Positions 21,868-33,248 of a stretch of DNA of 64,000 nt are shown piece by piece; the stretch's first letter is position 1, and each line of letters opens with the position of its first letter. The DNA is from Aegilops tauschii subsp. strangulata (taxonomy: Eukaryota > Streptophyta > Magnoliopsida > Poales > Poaceae). The stretch lies in the NCBI RefSeq assembly GCF_002575655.3, contig NC_053039.3:241158622-241222621 (forward strand), in the 5' to 3' direction. The translations under genes were made by a program, and so were the position numbers. Under the pieces are notes generated by a model. That model was not told the DNA's origin. It searched no databases and was given only the letters and a program-made list of their open reading frames with translations.

Positions 21868-22392
21868 CTAAGTCTTATTAAAATCAGGAAGTTGGAGTAA
21901 AGGAGCATGTGTCAACTTATCTTTCAATACCGTGAAGGCTTCTTCTTGTGCGGAACCCCAAACAAAAGGCACATCCTTCTTTGTAAGCTCATTGAGAGGT
22001 GCAGCAATGGTGCTAAAATCTCTCACAAAACGCTTATAGAAACCAGCGAGTCCAAGAAAAATCCTCACTTGTGTGACCGTTTTGGGCTGCGGCCAACTCT
22101 CAATAGCTTCAATCTTGGCTTTATCAACTTCAATTCCCTGTGGAGTAACAAGATAGCCAAGAAAAGATACTCGGTCGGTGCAAAAGGTGCACTTCCCAAG
22201 GTTACCAAACAAACGTGCATCACGTAGAGCAATAAAAACAACACGTAAATGTTTCAAATGTTCTTCCAAAGATTTGCTATAAATCAGTATATCATCAAAA
22301 TAGACTACCACAAATCGTCCAATGAAAGCACGTAAAACTTCATTCATTAGTCTCATGAAAGTACTAGGTGCATTAGTTAACCCAAAAGGCAT
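21868..22392 (-). pseudogene. pol: CRM-like reverse transcriptase, C-terminal part
   Basis: This frame begins [17 protein letters not shown] and has the catalytic YFDDILIYS box at about residues 32-40, the fingers/thumb motifs [12 protein letters not shown] and the connection sequence [15 protein letters not shown]. It ends abruptly at [10 protein letters not shown] followed by a stop, exactly where RNase H should start. It is joined to the upstream part (23822-22395) by a single-base loss near 22420. The Met is internal, not a start. Confidence 0.8.
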
Positions 22393-22394
22393 GA

Positions 22395-23822
22395 CTAACC
22401 ACTCATATAAACCAAACTTAGTTTAAAAACTATTTTCCATTCATCTCCCAATTTCATACGAATTTGATGGTATCCACTACGCAAATCAACTTTGGAGAAT
22501 ATTGTAGAGCCACTCAATTCATCAAGCATATCATCTAGCCTAGGAATAGGATGACGATAACGAATACTAATATTATTAATGCCTCTACAATCAACACACA
22601 TACGCGACGTACCATCCTTTTTTGGCACTAGTATAATAGGAACAACACAAGGACTAAGAGATTCGCGTATATAACCTTTGTCGAGCAGCTCCTGTACTTG
22701 ACGCATAATCTCCTTCGTCTCCTCTGGATTGGTACGGTATGGTGCACGGTTGGGTAGCGATGCACCAGGAATTAAGTCAATTTGATGCTCAATCCCTCGA
22801 ATAGGTGGTAATCCCGGTGGCACGTCTTGTGGGAAGACGTCAGCAAACTCCTGCAAAATGTTAGTGATAGCAGGGGGCAAAGAGGAAGGCACATCCTCGA
22901 ATAAAAATAATGCCTCTTTGCACACAAAAACATTGCAAACAGATTTGCTAAAATCTAGCTCATCAATATCAGATTTGGTGGCAAGTAAACATGCACTTTT
23001 CAATTTAATTTCAGAAGCAACACTAGATGGTTTATTATTAGGCTTCATTTGTTGCTCAAATTCTTTTGCCACAATCTGATTTTCACTCTTATTTTTCTCC
23101 TGTTTTGCTTTATTAGCTCTATTAATATCATCTTTCAAAATGGAATCATGACTCATAGGAAGCAGAGTAATATTTTTATCCTTATGAACAAGAGTATACT
23201 GATTATTTCTACCATGGTGTACAGATTTTTTATCAAATTGCCATGGTCTACCAAGTAATAAGGAACATGCTTGCATGGGTACCACATCACAATCAACATA
23301 ATCAGCATATGTAGAGATACTAAAATGCACACGGACAGTACATGTTACCTTAACCTTGTCGCTGTTGTTGAACCATTGGATGTAGTAAGGAGGTGGATGT
23401 GGTCTTGTGGTGAGAGATAGTTTCTCGACCATCTCCATGCTATCCAAGTTGTTGCAGCTCCCTCCATCTATGATCATGCGAACAGAACGTTCCTTCACAA
23501 CTCCCTTTGTATGGAACAAATTATGCCTTTGATTTTGCTCAGCTTGTGTGACCTGCACACTCAAAACACGTTGAGCAACTAAACATTCATACCTGTCAGC
23601 ATCTTCAGGAGCCATGTATTGCGTCTCATGATCCGAATCATCTCCACCGTGTTCTTCACGTGTAATAAGAGCCAAAGTTTCCTCATCATAGTCACTAGCG
23701 GACTCATACCCACCATCCTCAGTAGCAATCATCACACGCTGAGATTTGCATTCTCTCGCCAAATGTCCTCTTCCCTTACAACGACGACAAATAATATCAC
23801 TTGTGTGCCATGTTGATGCCAT
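22395..23822 (-). pseudogene. pol: CRM-like nucleocapsid, protease and N-terminal reverse transcriptase
   Basis: This open frame of 475 residues carries, in order: a zinc knuckle CRRCKGRGHLAREC at about residues 13-26; a protease with MIIDGGSCNN near residue 115 and LLLGRPWQFD near 200; a lysine-rich linker; and the RT N-terminus with VPKKDGTSRMCVDCRGIN and FSKVDLRSGYHQIRMK. It loses frame just before the catalytic YFDD part (about 22420). The initial Met lies within gag-pol and is not the natural start. The frame is otherwise intact, so the surviving core looks less damaged than the rest. Confidence 0.8.
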
Positions 23823-23880
23823 GGAAGAAGAAGAGCTCTGTGCAGGCCCGACAGGTGTGCTCCTGACAGATAGTGGTGGT

Positions 23881-24499
23881 AAAGGAAGAGGACATGTGTC
23901 AACTTATCTTTCAATACCGTGAAGGCTTCTTCTTGTGCGGAACCCCAAACAAAAGGCACATCCTTCTTTGTAAGCTCATTGAGAGGTGCAGCAATGGTGC
24001 TAAAATCTCTCACAAAACGCTTATAGAAACCAGCGAGTCCAAGAAAAATCCTCACTTGTGTGACCGTTTTGGGCTGCGGCCAACTCTCAATAGCTTCAAT
24101 CTTGGCTTTATCAACTTCAATTCCCTGTGGAGTAACAAATTATGCCTTTGATTTTGCTCAGCTTGTGTGACCTGCACACTCAAAACACGTTGAGCAACTA
24201 AACATTCATACCTGTCAGCATCTTCAGGAGCCATGTATTGCGTCTCATGATCCGAATCATCTCCACCGTGTTCTTCACGTGTAATAAGAGCCAAAGTTTC
24301 CTCATCATAGTCACTAGCGGACTCATACCCACCATCCTCAGTAGCAATCATCACACGCTGAGATTTGCATTCTCTCGCCAAATGTCCTCTTCCCTTACAA
24401 CGACGACAAATAATATCACTTGTGTGCCATGTTGATGCCATGGAAGAAGAAGAGCTCTGTGCAGGCCCGACAGGTGTGCTCTTGACAGATAGTGGTGGT
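23881..24499 (-). repeat. Partial tandem duplication of gag-pol inside the CRM-like element
   Basis: On the plus strand, 23892-24138 repeats 21906-22151 (part of RT), and 24135-24499 repeats 23516-23880 (zinc knuckle region). The whole is therefore an extra copy of the 21906-23880 block lacking its middle (22152-23515). Junctions show short shared sequence (catgtg and aacaa). A truncated frame with a second zinc knuckle is left at 24441-24052. Confidence 0.85.
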
Positions 24500-25653
24500 T
24501 ATGCCTGCTTTCTTGTATCACGGTTGGAGGTGGCACCTGATGTAGGTGATGGTGCAGTGGAAGTAGAGGATGCACGTGGTGTCCATGATGAAGGTCGACC
24601 TACAGAAAAGTTAGTTCGCGCCAATGCCTGTCGATCCTGCACTTCACGTTCAGCTTTACAAGCAAGATGGAATAAACGAGTGATATTATTATACTCCTTA
24701 TACTCTAGAATGGTCTAAATCTCCCTATTTAATCCACCCATAAAACGTGCAAGCATAGCTTCATTATCCTCAACAATACCACATCTAATCATGCCAGTTT
24801 GTAATTCCTGATAGTATTCCTCTACAGAATTTTTTTCCTTGTCTTAAACGCTGCAATTTTTGAAGTAATTCACGTTGATAATATGGTGGAACCCAACGAG
24901 TACGCATAGCAGTTTTCAAAGCAGCCCAAGTAGTTGGAATATTATTCAGATATAATCTACGATGTTCAGACCACCACACACAAGCAAAACTAGTGAAAGC
25001 ACAAAGTGCAGCAGCAACACGTCTCTCCTCGGGATATTCTAAACATGTAAAACATTGTTCTGTTTCTAACTCTCAAGTAAGATATATATCAGGAACATAT
25101 CTACCCTCAAATGGTGGAATATTCAATTTCAGTTTAGGAATATGGTCATGATCTCGTACCTGAGGGAGAGCCCTACCATTGTGATTATTTGCATGGGAAC
25201 GACCTGGTGGTTGTGGTGTTGGTGGTTGCACGTAGTTTTGATTTTGATCAACCTCATCCTCTTAATCTCCCGCATAATCATCCTCCTCCCCATCAGCAGC
25301 AGGAGCCGCAGAGTTATCAACAGCAGCACCAACAGTTTGGCCGGCTGAAGAGGGACACGGCTCGCTCGGCGGAGGGCTGTTTCGCGACATGGAGGTAGTC
25401 GTTGTTGTTGCTGTTGTTGTTGCAGAGGTGCGGCAGGTGCAGCCGGTGGTGGAAGACGCGCAAGCAGTTCATTAAATCTGTTATCGAGCTTTGTTTCGAA
25501 CGTCTTCTCAAGGCCAGTGATCTTCTCCATGGCCTCTTCAAAATTGTTCAGCACATCTTGCACCTGTTCAGTCATCATTTGCTGAAACTTATCATGAAGC
25601 TCCTTGTTCGTTAAGTTCTCCCAGTCAATCTCGTCGCCTTGTGATCCTGGCAT
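24500..25653 (-). pseudogene. gag: CRM-like Gag, frameshifted
   Basis: The probable start is the ATG at 25653 (MPGSQGDEIDWENLTN), since the Met seven codons upstream lies in a leader-like run. The N-terminal 75 residues are heptad-rich and likely coiled coil. A glutamine-coding repeat (around 25390-25425) coincides with a frameshift. Later pieces in other frames include PFEGRYVPDIYL and FACVWWSEHRRLYLNNIP (24979-24785), typical of this Gag. An insertion or loss of bases breaks the frame again near 24830 and 24715. Confidence 0.65.
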
Positions 25654-26848
25654 GGTTAGCAGCAATAGAAACACACAAGAATATGATCCTACAGACTACT
25701 AACAAGTGGTGGTGGTGGTGGGTGTCACAAATCCGTGAAGCAAATCTCAAATTCTTACCAGTTCTTGCCCAGCAGCAGGCGGTGATCGGCAGCCGATGTA
25801 GTCAAAACTCTCAAAGCTTGGATAGAGCGATTACCAGGGAGAGTCAAACGCACGATGTAGATGTATGTGGAGCTGGGAAAGCTTATGGTAGCAAAAAAGG
25901 TCAGCAATAATCAATTTAGAGATGCAAAGTTGAATAAACGCTCAACGACAGTACTGTGCTGGTCCTAGGCTAGACCGTGCTAGAGATGCGAGCCTAGAAC
26001 ACTAACAAAATCATGGCGCTGCACGTACACAAGGGAAAAGCACACTCTGGAATTTTTGTTTTCGCTCTGTTTTTTTTTTTTTGCGCTCTTTTTTTTTTGC
26101 GCTCCTGTTTTTTTTGCGAAAAATCACTATAATGGCGAGTGTCTCATTACTCTTCCCAGGTCAAAATGACAGGAAGGGCACGAAATTTTTTTGACTATTT
26201 TTTTTTGGAAATCAGGGCAGCGACGATGAAAAAGTGCGACAAAAAATCACTATGATGGCACGTGGCTCAAAAGACTCAGAAAAGCCTAAAAATAGGATAG
26301 GGGAAAAAATTGGTCGCCGATTTTTTTTCCGAGACCTACTTAGGCAAGGAAACACGAAACGGAAAATAGATGGATCTCGAAAACAAACCTAATATGAAAA
26401 GAACTCGGATTGGTGGTGGATATATGGTGGTAGGATATGGCAGCGGTGGTGGTATATGGTAGCGGTGGTGGTATATGGATACGGGTCGGTGGTGGTATAT
26501 GGATACGGATTGGTGGTGGTATATGGATACAGATACAGAGCGGTGGCGGATAAGTGGTGGTGGTAGATGGCAGGGGCGATGATGATGGTGCGGCGGCGGC
26601 GTGACAACTTATGACCAGAACTCGAAACTCTAAAAGACTAGACTCTAAGACCAGCAACTTGACACGACGATGCAACCGCAAATTCAAGAAAGCAAAAACC
26701 CTAAAAATATTATGCAAAGGCTCAGATTGGTTCGGATATGATGAACTAACCCTAATTTGTTTTGTGGCTTTTTCGTGGACTATAGGTATGAAGAACAGAC
26801 TCGATCTAAACTACGAAAAACTGGAAAATCTCACCGAGCAACCTGGAA
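25654..26848 (-). other. Untranslated leader of the CRM-like element
   Basis: About 1.2 kb lies between the primer site and gag with no coding sense. It contains T-rich homopolymer runs (26068-26115) and a GGT-rich minisatellite at 26402-26575. Confidence 0.65.
26402..26575. repeat. Minisatellite, roughly 24-27 bp units
   Basis: Imperfect units of the form ggtggtggtatatggata follow each other about five to six times within the leader of the CRM-like element. Confidence 0.7.
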
Positions 26849-26860
26849 ATCTGATACCAC
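26849..26860 (-). other. Primer binding site, initiator tRNA-Met type
   Basis: On the minus strand, tggtatcaga directly follows the 5' LTR, the usual primer site of CRM and many Gypsy elements. Confidence 0.75.
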
Positions 26861-26861
26861 T

Positions 26862-27782
26862 TGATAGAGGCAAAGGTGTCCCGATGTTTTGATGAGATGG
26901 TGGCTATCGCTTTCTGTGGGAGTCGACCTTGACGATCCGACTACGAACGTGCGAGACGTCGCGCCTTAGCAATCGCTAAACCAACTTCCGAGGGTTATTG
27001 ACCACGCCGGAGCACGATCAACCTGACCACGAGGGCCTGTTTCCTGCGAGCAAACGAAGAACAAGCAAGAAACTAAGATTGCAATCTGGATATTGCGAAT
27101 ATAAGAGGAAAGTTTTATTAATAAAGGTGGGGTTTTGTGACGCCTTGGTCTGGTCGTTGAACACAAACGAAGCACGCGAAGTTGCAGCTATGGCGAACTT
27201 TTAATCTAAACAAAACCCAAAATCTAAACGACGCCCTAAGGATTGTATATATGGAGGAAGAGGGGGGGATTTTGTGGCCCTTGAGGAAGGGATCCGAAAC
27301 CAACCCTAACTCTTATTTCCCCACACATACGGACTCTAAAAACAGCCTATACTTAAGTATTTCGAAATTACATGGGCCTGGCCCAATAATAAGGTGACGC
27401 AGCACCTAGAATAGCCTCTGGACGAAATTTATGAAGTGGCATCTTGTATATTTCGTCCAAGGCTTCATGCACTCATTATGGTGGCTTCAAAGTCCTAGAA
27501 TCACCACTTGTAACTCCGTTCTTGTTCCCCTTGCGCATGCCATCATCTCCATGCTTGAACTTGCTCCAAGGTTCATCTTTCTTGTCCAAGCTAGGCCCTT
27601 CATTTGTAAGCAAAACAAATGTATCCAATTTAGGCAGCATCATATTCTCATGAACGTTAGAATCGTTACCAAGAAACGAAAGTACCTGATAATTCAATTG
27701 GCGTGCGCGAGCTCTAGTAATTGGTCCAGTATGTATAGCAGCAGGGGTTGTGGATGTAACAATGGTATTGATGTCCTCATCA
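26862..27782 (-). repeat. 5' LTR of the CRM-like element (921 bp)
   Basis: Pairs with 19948-20868 at equal length. Reading minus it starts tgatgaggacatcaa at 27782; a TATA-like stretch lies at 27245-27252. Confidence 0.9.
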
Positions 27783-27787
27783 GAAGG
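27783..27787. repeat. Target site duplication gaagg (right)
   Basis: Exact copy of 19943-19947. Confidence 0.9.
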
Positions 27788-28143
27788 TCCAACCACAGGA
27801 GGGATGCCAAGAGGCCCATACACACAGGTATGTACCATCTTGGAGTGCAAGCTTAGATGGTGGTGGCTTAGATCAGATCAATCTCCTATAAAACGCTAGC
27901 TCCGGTCATCTATATAAGGTGGGGGCTAGGGGCAGCCATTCCCATATACTGTGGTAGAATCATACTCTCAGTAGTCTCACACTTCGTCCCCCAATGTAAC
28001 CCTCGCGCAAGGTACTCCATCATGAATACAATGGATAAGAAGGACGTGGGTGTTACTTCTTCCTGGAGGCCCGAACCTACGATATGGTACTTCTGGCCAT
28101 GTTCCCACCCTACGGAGTACTACTAACGAGTTTACATACCGTC
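27788..28143 (+). repeat. Right part of the third Tat-like LTR
   Basis: Continuation of 19865-19947. It has a TATA box (tatataa, 27911-27917), the R/U5 layout aagaaggacgtgggtgtta..ggcccgaacc, and ends near taccgtc at 28143. Confidence 0.6.
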
Positions 28144-29585
28144 CTCCCTAGCCCCCAACCTCGCCATCCCATCTCCGCCGATGGCCCAGTGGCCCACTGG
28201 TGAGCTCTCCGGCCTATTCCCTCCACAAGAACTATATCCTACTTATAGTGAGAGTAGCGTCCATCTCGTTGAAGGTTTTTCTCCCACACGAGGATAACGG
28301 CCGGCCGATTTAGTTTTTTTACTTTCGCTAGATTTCGATACAAGACGCTCGCTCACGGGTGGTTTTTGTCGATCGTTGCACTAGTTTGGGCCCGATATTC
28401 TTCAGGTCCCCCCTTTTCTTTTCTTCTTCTTTTGTTTCTTCATTGGTTTTCTCAGTGTTCTCAGTTTTTCTTTGTTTTTCACCGATCTTCTCATTTCTTT
28501 CTCGGTTTTCACAGATTTTTATTTCTTTCCTTTTCTCTTTTTTTGTTTCTTTCTCGGCTTTCACTCGTGTGTCTCCCCTCAAGTAAAGCGTTTGTCCCCT
28601 CGCTTCAGTACTGGGCCAGCCCAGAATTGTAGCCTCGTTTGCATTGTTTTTGCTGTTTTGTAATGGTTTTCTTCGGGTTTTCCGGTTTCTTTGATTTTTC
28701 TTTGGTTTACATTGGTTTTCACCGTTTTGCTCTCGTTTTCTTTGGTTTCCACTGTTTCCATTGTTTTGCAGTGGTTCTACTTTGGTTTTCTTTGGGGTTT
28801 TTTGCTTGGTTTTCTTTGTTTCTTTTTCTGTTTCAATGTTTTTCCAACACATGTCTATTTTTCTTCACACTCGCATTTTTAGTATACATTAGGAGCATGT
28901 TTTTATACACATTCAACATTAGTTCTTTCAAATACATGTTTCGATCTCTACTTTTTTCATACACATTGTACATTTCTTCTATACATCTAAACAGTATTTT
29001 AATACATGTTTAACATTTTTCAAATACATGATTTAAAACTTCTTGAAATAGATGTTCTGATATCTATTCTTTTTCATACATATTTTACATTTTTTGTACA
29101 TCCTAGAATGATTAATTTTATACATCCTTAGTATTTTTCCAAATAGATGATTAACATTTTTATCCAAATAAATATTTTAATTTATATTCATCTTCATACA
29201 CATGTACATTTTTTATGTGCGTCTGAAACAATTTTTATACACATTTAACATTTGTCAATTACAGATTAACATTATGATTTTAAGTACTATTTCTATTTCT
29301 CATCTTCATACACATCTGTACATTTTTTATGTGCATCTGAAACAATTATAGGGAAAATTCATCCTATCACCGGGGTAGTTACCCCACATGTCTCATATAC
29401 TACCATGTGGTAGTATATATCCAACTTTATCATTTTAAGTATGTTCATATACTATATATAAGATACTTTAAAGTGAGTTACATGAAAAAATTACAAGTTG
29501 GCCCATGATTTTTATTATATTTGTGAAATACATACATATTTGTACGTAAAAGAGAGCATACTCAAAATATGATACATACTATCAA

Positions 29586-29625
<40 letters not shown>

Positions 29626-30209
29626 TACCTAACCATTCTTATATATTACATACTACGCGTACATATTCTCCGATTTGATAGATACTATATATACTATACA
29701 TCTGAAATATTATTTTGTACACATTTAACACTTTTCAAATATACTATAACCATTATTTTAAATACATGTTTTGAACACTTTCTCCAACATATGCATTGGC
29801 ACATTTTCCAAATGTCGTTAAATAGTTTTTAAAGTACCATAACATTTCTTTAACATTGTATATATATTTTTGAAACGTGAGAATACTTCTGATAAATTTC
29901 ACGTACATATTTTTAGTTGACAATAGGCATTTTTTGAAACTTACACATACTTATATTTACATTCATATAAACATTTTTAAATCTCACGAACATTTTTTGA
30001 GACACAAGAATATTCATTTAAAATGTTAAATACATTTTTTCGTACAAATATATTACATAAAAGTTTTTCTTTACATTGTATACACATTTATAAAAAAATT
30101 GCATTTTTGAAGATGTTGGTACATTTTTTCATTGTGACTAGCATTTTTATACATATCTTCTATAAATTTATACTGTGCTAACATTTTTTAATTGCGTGAT
30201 TTTAAAACA
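28144..30209. other. AT-rich, transposon-like non-coding region
   Basis: No gene is visible. A pyrimidine-rich block (28400-28830) is followed by many loosely repeated pieces of the type acatttttcaaatacatg (28850-30100). The style and the gggccagccc-type flanks resemble non-autonomous DNA transposons of grasses, but no complete terminal repeats could be paired here. An inverted, purine-rich counterpart occurs at 32000-32780. Confidence 0.45.
29588..29622. repeat. (TA)n microsatellite
   Basis: An uninterrupted run of alternating t and a spans about 35 bases. Confidence 0.9.
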
Positions 30210-30861
30210 TCTGTACCTATTAAAGGGAATATGTATTCTTGGTTTGGTCCTTTTCATTGATTTTCGTTTGGTATGAGCCCATACTAAAGTTTCGTACGGT
30301 TCGCCCGTAGACTCGGTAAGCCATCTGGGCTAGGTACTTGTACGTTGATGGGCCTTCTATGATCTTTCATAGAGACCGCGAAAAATAATTGGGTCAAAAT
30401 AAATCAACATTGTGGGAAATTAACACAATACCTCATGTTTGACTCTTTGATGTAACAACCAACGAGCTATGCATCTTACACGTTTACTAGTCCCACCTTG
30501 CTTTTTTATAATGGTTCCCACCGGTAAACATACAAGCGGCCCGATGGAAGGATTGTGTGCTTAAATAGGATATTTAAATGGATGTGACTAATTAAAGAAA
30601 TAATTGTGGGTAAACCGCTGGAATAATTAAAAGAACGATTGTGGGCTTAATAAATAGAATATTCAAATAGACGAGGCTAACTAAAGTAAGCATTTGAGGT
30701 AAATTAAAAGGTATGATAATTAAAAGGAAGGATCCACAGGCTTCATTGTGGTGGGGATGCTACATTGCAACATGTTCTTCATAGTGAATCCGGTGCTACG
30801 AGACATTATGCTTGCACAAAACATCAATTTTCCCGTTGCAACGCACGGGCATGTGTGCTAG
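30210..30861 (+). mobile_element. Non-autonomous Helitron-like element, about 650 bp
   Basis: The left end is TCTGTACCTATTAAAG preceded by A, close to known grass Helitron starts. The right end has a short hairpin (cccgttgcaacgcacggg, 30832-30849) followed 8 bases later by CTAG at 30858-30861. No Rep/helicase is encoded. The following base is c where T is expected, so the exact right end may be off or mutated. Confidence 0.6.
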
Positions 30862-33248
30862 CTATATATATAATATTAATTTGTATAAAAATAAACATAA
30901 AATTGTAAAAAGGAAAAGAATTTAACGTGACGTCATCGCAGCATCAGGTTCGCCAGATCAGCTCCTCACTGAGCCGGCCCATCACCAGTATGTGAGCAGG
31001 CGAAGCTGGCGCCTATACCAAGCTCATAACGCGCGGGAGCTATTTCTCGCCTTAAACGAGATGCAAAGCTCCTCCCGCTGAAGGCAATTGCTCTTCGCAC
31101 TAGAATGTGGGCCAGCCCATTAGCAAATCTTTAAAACATGGGAAAGGAAAATGGAAACATCGCCAGGATTCTTACCCCGCACTTCATAATTCCTACGTAG
31201 AATTGCTAGCTAGTGCCCTATAGCCATGTTTGTGTTAGTTATATAGGGTGCGACATACTTGACCTAAGATAGCCGGTTTTCTCCACTGAATTTTCATTTA
31301 TGATTTGACACCGGTTTTCTTTGTTTTTTCTCTACTTTCACACTTTTCCAGTTTCTCCATTTCCCTTTGTTTATTTTATTTTATTTGTTTCTGTCTCGGT
31401 TTTCATTGGTTTTTTCTGTTTTCTTTATTTTTCTTCATTCTCTTATTTGTCATTATTCATCGGTTTTTTGTTTTCCCACGATTTTCCATGTTTTTCTATA
31501 TACACTTTTGGTATATATCTAATACTCTCTCTCTCTAAAGAAATATAAGAGTGTTTAGATCACTTTACGGAGGGAGTAAATTTTTATAATGAATGTTCAA
31601 ATTTTCTATAATACATTATCAATAATTTTGAATATCTTTTCAACACTATTTCTATACATGATTAACATTTTTATATTCTTAATTAACATTTTCAAATAAA
31701 AAAATTCCTACTAAATGGTCAACATTTTCTCTGTACACATTTAACATTTTTCAAAAACAAGCTTAATAATTTTAATATGTGTTCCACATTTTTCTATACA
31801 CACTTTTTAACATATGGTCAACATTTTCTAATAGGTAGCTTGAGATGGGCCGGCCCAGGTGCGCTGGAGGCTAGATCCTAGTTATTTTGAAGAAAAAAAA
31901 ATCCCTTTTGCTTTTCGTTTTTTGGTATTTTCTCTTTTTTTACACTTCCAAATATTCAGAAAATATATTTTACATAATATTTTGAAAAATATTAATCTTG
32001 CACTTGAAAAATATTAAATGTGTATAGGAAAAAATGTTACCACATATAAGCAAAATGTATAGGAAAAAATACAATTCCTGAAAAAGTTGGTAATATATTT
32101 AAACAATCTTAATCAAGCTTTTGAAATAAAATATTAAACAACTATTTAGAAAATGCTAATCAAGCATTTAAAAATGTTAAAATGTGTAAAAATTATTGAC
32201 CATGTATTGAAAAATGTTAAACTTGCATTTGAAAAATGTTAAACGTTTATAGAAAAAATGTGAAATTTTTATTTAAAAACGTTAACTTGTATTTAAAAAA
32301 ATGAAATATGTGTAGAATTGTTTTTAGCCGTATTAAAAAATGTTAAATGTGTAGAAAAAACAATCGACTATGTATTAAAAATATATTAAATTTGTACATA
32401 AAAATGTTAATCAAGCATTTAAAAAAATGTTCCATTTGTGTAGAAAAAATATTGACCATGCACTAAAAAAGTCAATCTGGTATCTTAAATTGTTAGTCAA
32501 GCATTTAAAAGATGTTAAACATGTATTAGAAAAATGTATTAGATATAGACCAAATATGTGACAATGAAACCCGAGAAAACAAAGAATAAGATGAAAAAGG
32601 AGAAAGAAATAAAAAAAAACTGAAGAGAAAGAAAGAAAGAAAACCTAATGAAAACCGAGTAAAAATAAAGAAAGCTAAAGAAAAACAATAAAAAATTGAA
32701 AGAAAAAACCAATGACAACAGAGAAAAAACCCAGAGAAAACCCTATGAAAAACAAAAGAAGCCACAGAAATAAACATACCTAGCAAAACCAGTGGAGCGC
32801 AGACTCGTTTCGCTTCAAGTAGGTCACGCCCTACTACATTATCACGAAACCGACGCGGTGCCAGTGGCTAGCAGCGCTGCCCATCATCTTGGAGACAAGG
32901 GATCGATATGTGTGTACTCCCTTTTTCTTCTGTATTTCTTTTTAAGTATGCGCTAAAGGGCTGGGCCAGTACTCTAGAAGCTGAAGGCGAGAGCTTGTTT
33001 CGTCTCACTAAAAGCGTGATATACTCACCGCGCTCAACGCGAGTTGAGGGCTAGCCTCGCCTTAAGCAAGTGCCAAAGTGGGCCGACCCATCGCGCAGGA
33101 GGCCGAAGGCCGCAGGCTATTCGATACCCATGTGGTCACCTTTTTCTTCTCTATTTATTTAAAGTATGCGCTAATGGGCCAGGCCGGTACTACAGACACT
33201 TAAGGCAAGATATAATCGCCGTGCTCAACACGAGTTGGAGGCTAGCCT
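30862..33248. other. AT-rich mosaic, no gene
   Basis: Pyrimidine-rich (31310-31500) and purine-rich (32560-32780) blocks flank stretches of repeated aaaaatgttaa-type words (31980-32530). Short GC-richer pieces with gggctgggccagtac (32958) and gctcaacgcgagttg (33032) recur, in diverged form, at 33180-33240. These look like ends of related non-autonomous Mutator- or CACTA-like elements. I could not define the units. Confidence 0.4.
31523..31578. mobile_element. Stowaway-type MITE relic (56 bp)
   Basis: The segment begins tactctctctctctaaag and ends acggagggagta, flanked by ta. It holds aaatataagagtgtttagat, the signature of the abundant Triticeae Stowaway (Athos/Thalos-like) MITEs, but lacks most of the second arm. 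Confidence 0.65.

Larger units (their letters stand above)
19948..27782 (-). mobile_element. CRM/Cereba/Quinta-like centromeric Gypsy element, complete ends, defective
   Basis: Two 921-bp LTRs (19948-20868 and 26862-27782), TSD gaagg, an initiator-Met-type primer site and a Gag-Pol on the minus strand define a 7.8 kb element. LTRs start TGATGAGGACATC, as I remember for CRM elements. The end of the polyprotein, with the arginine-rich [12 protein letters not shown] motif, is encoded inside the 3' LTR, a CRM hallmark. RNase H and the integrase zinc finger are deleted, gag is frameshifted and part of gag-pol is duplicated, so it is non-autonomous. Confidence 0.85.

Noticed and set aside
28328..28852. 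Minus-strand frame of 174 residues rich in Lys, Glu and Thr
   Set aside because: It is the translation of the pyrimidine-rich strand's complement. Composition explains the lack of stops, and no motif or conserved start was seen.
29370..29460. Local inverted words (gggtagttacccc, actaccatgtggtagt) as a separate MITE
   Set aside because: The inverted parts are short, no target duplication was found, and the flanking sequence is low-complexity AT-rich.
30831..30861. Short hairpin cccgttgcaacgcacggg as a transcription terminator
   Set aside because: In a plant repeat region, a hairpin followed by CTAG fits a Helitron end much better. There is no adjacent gene and no U-run.
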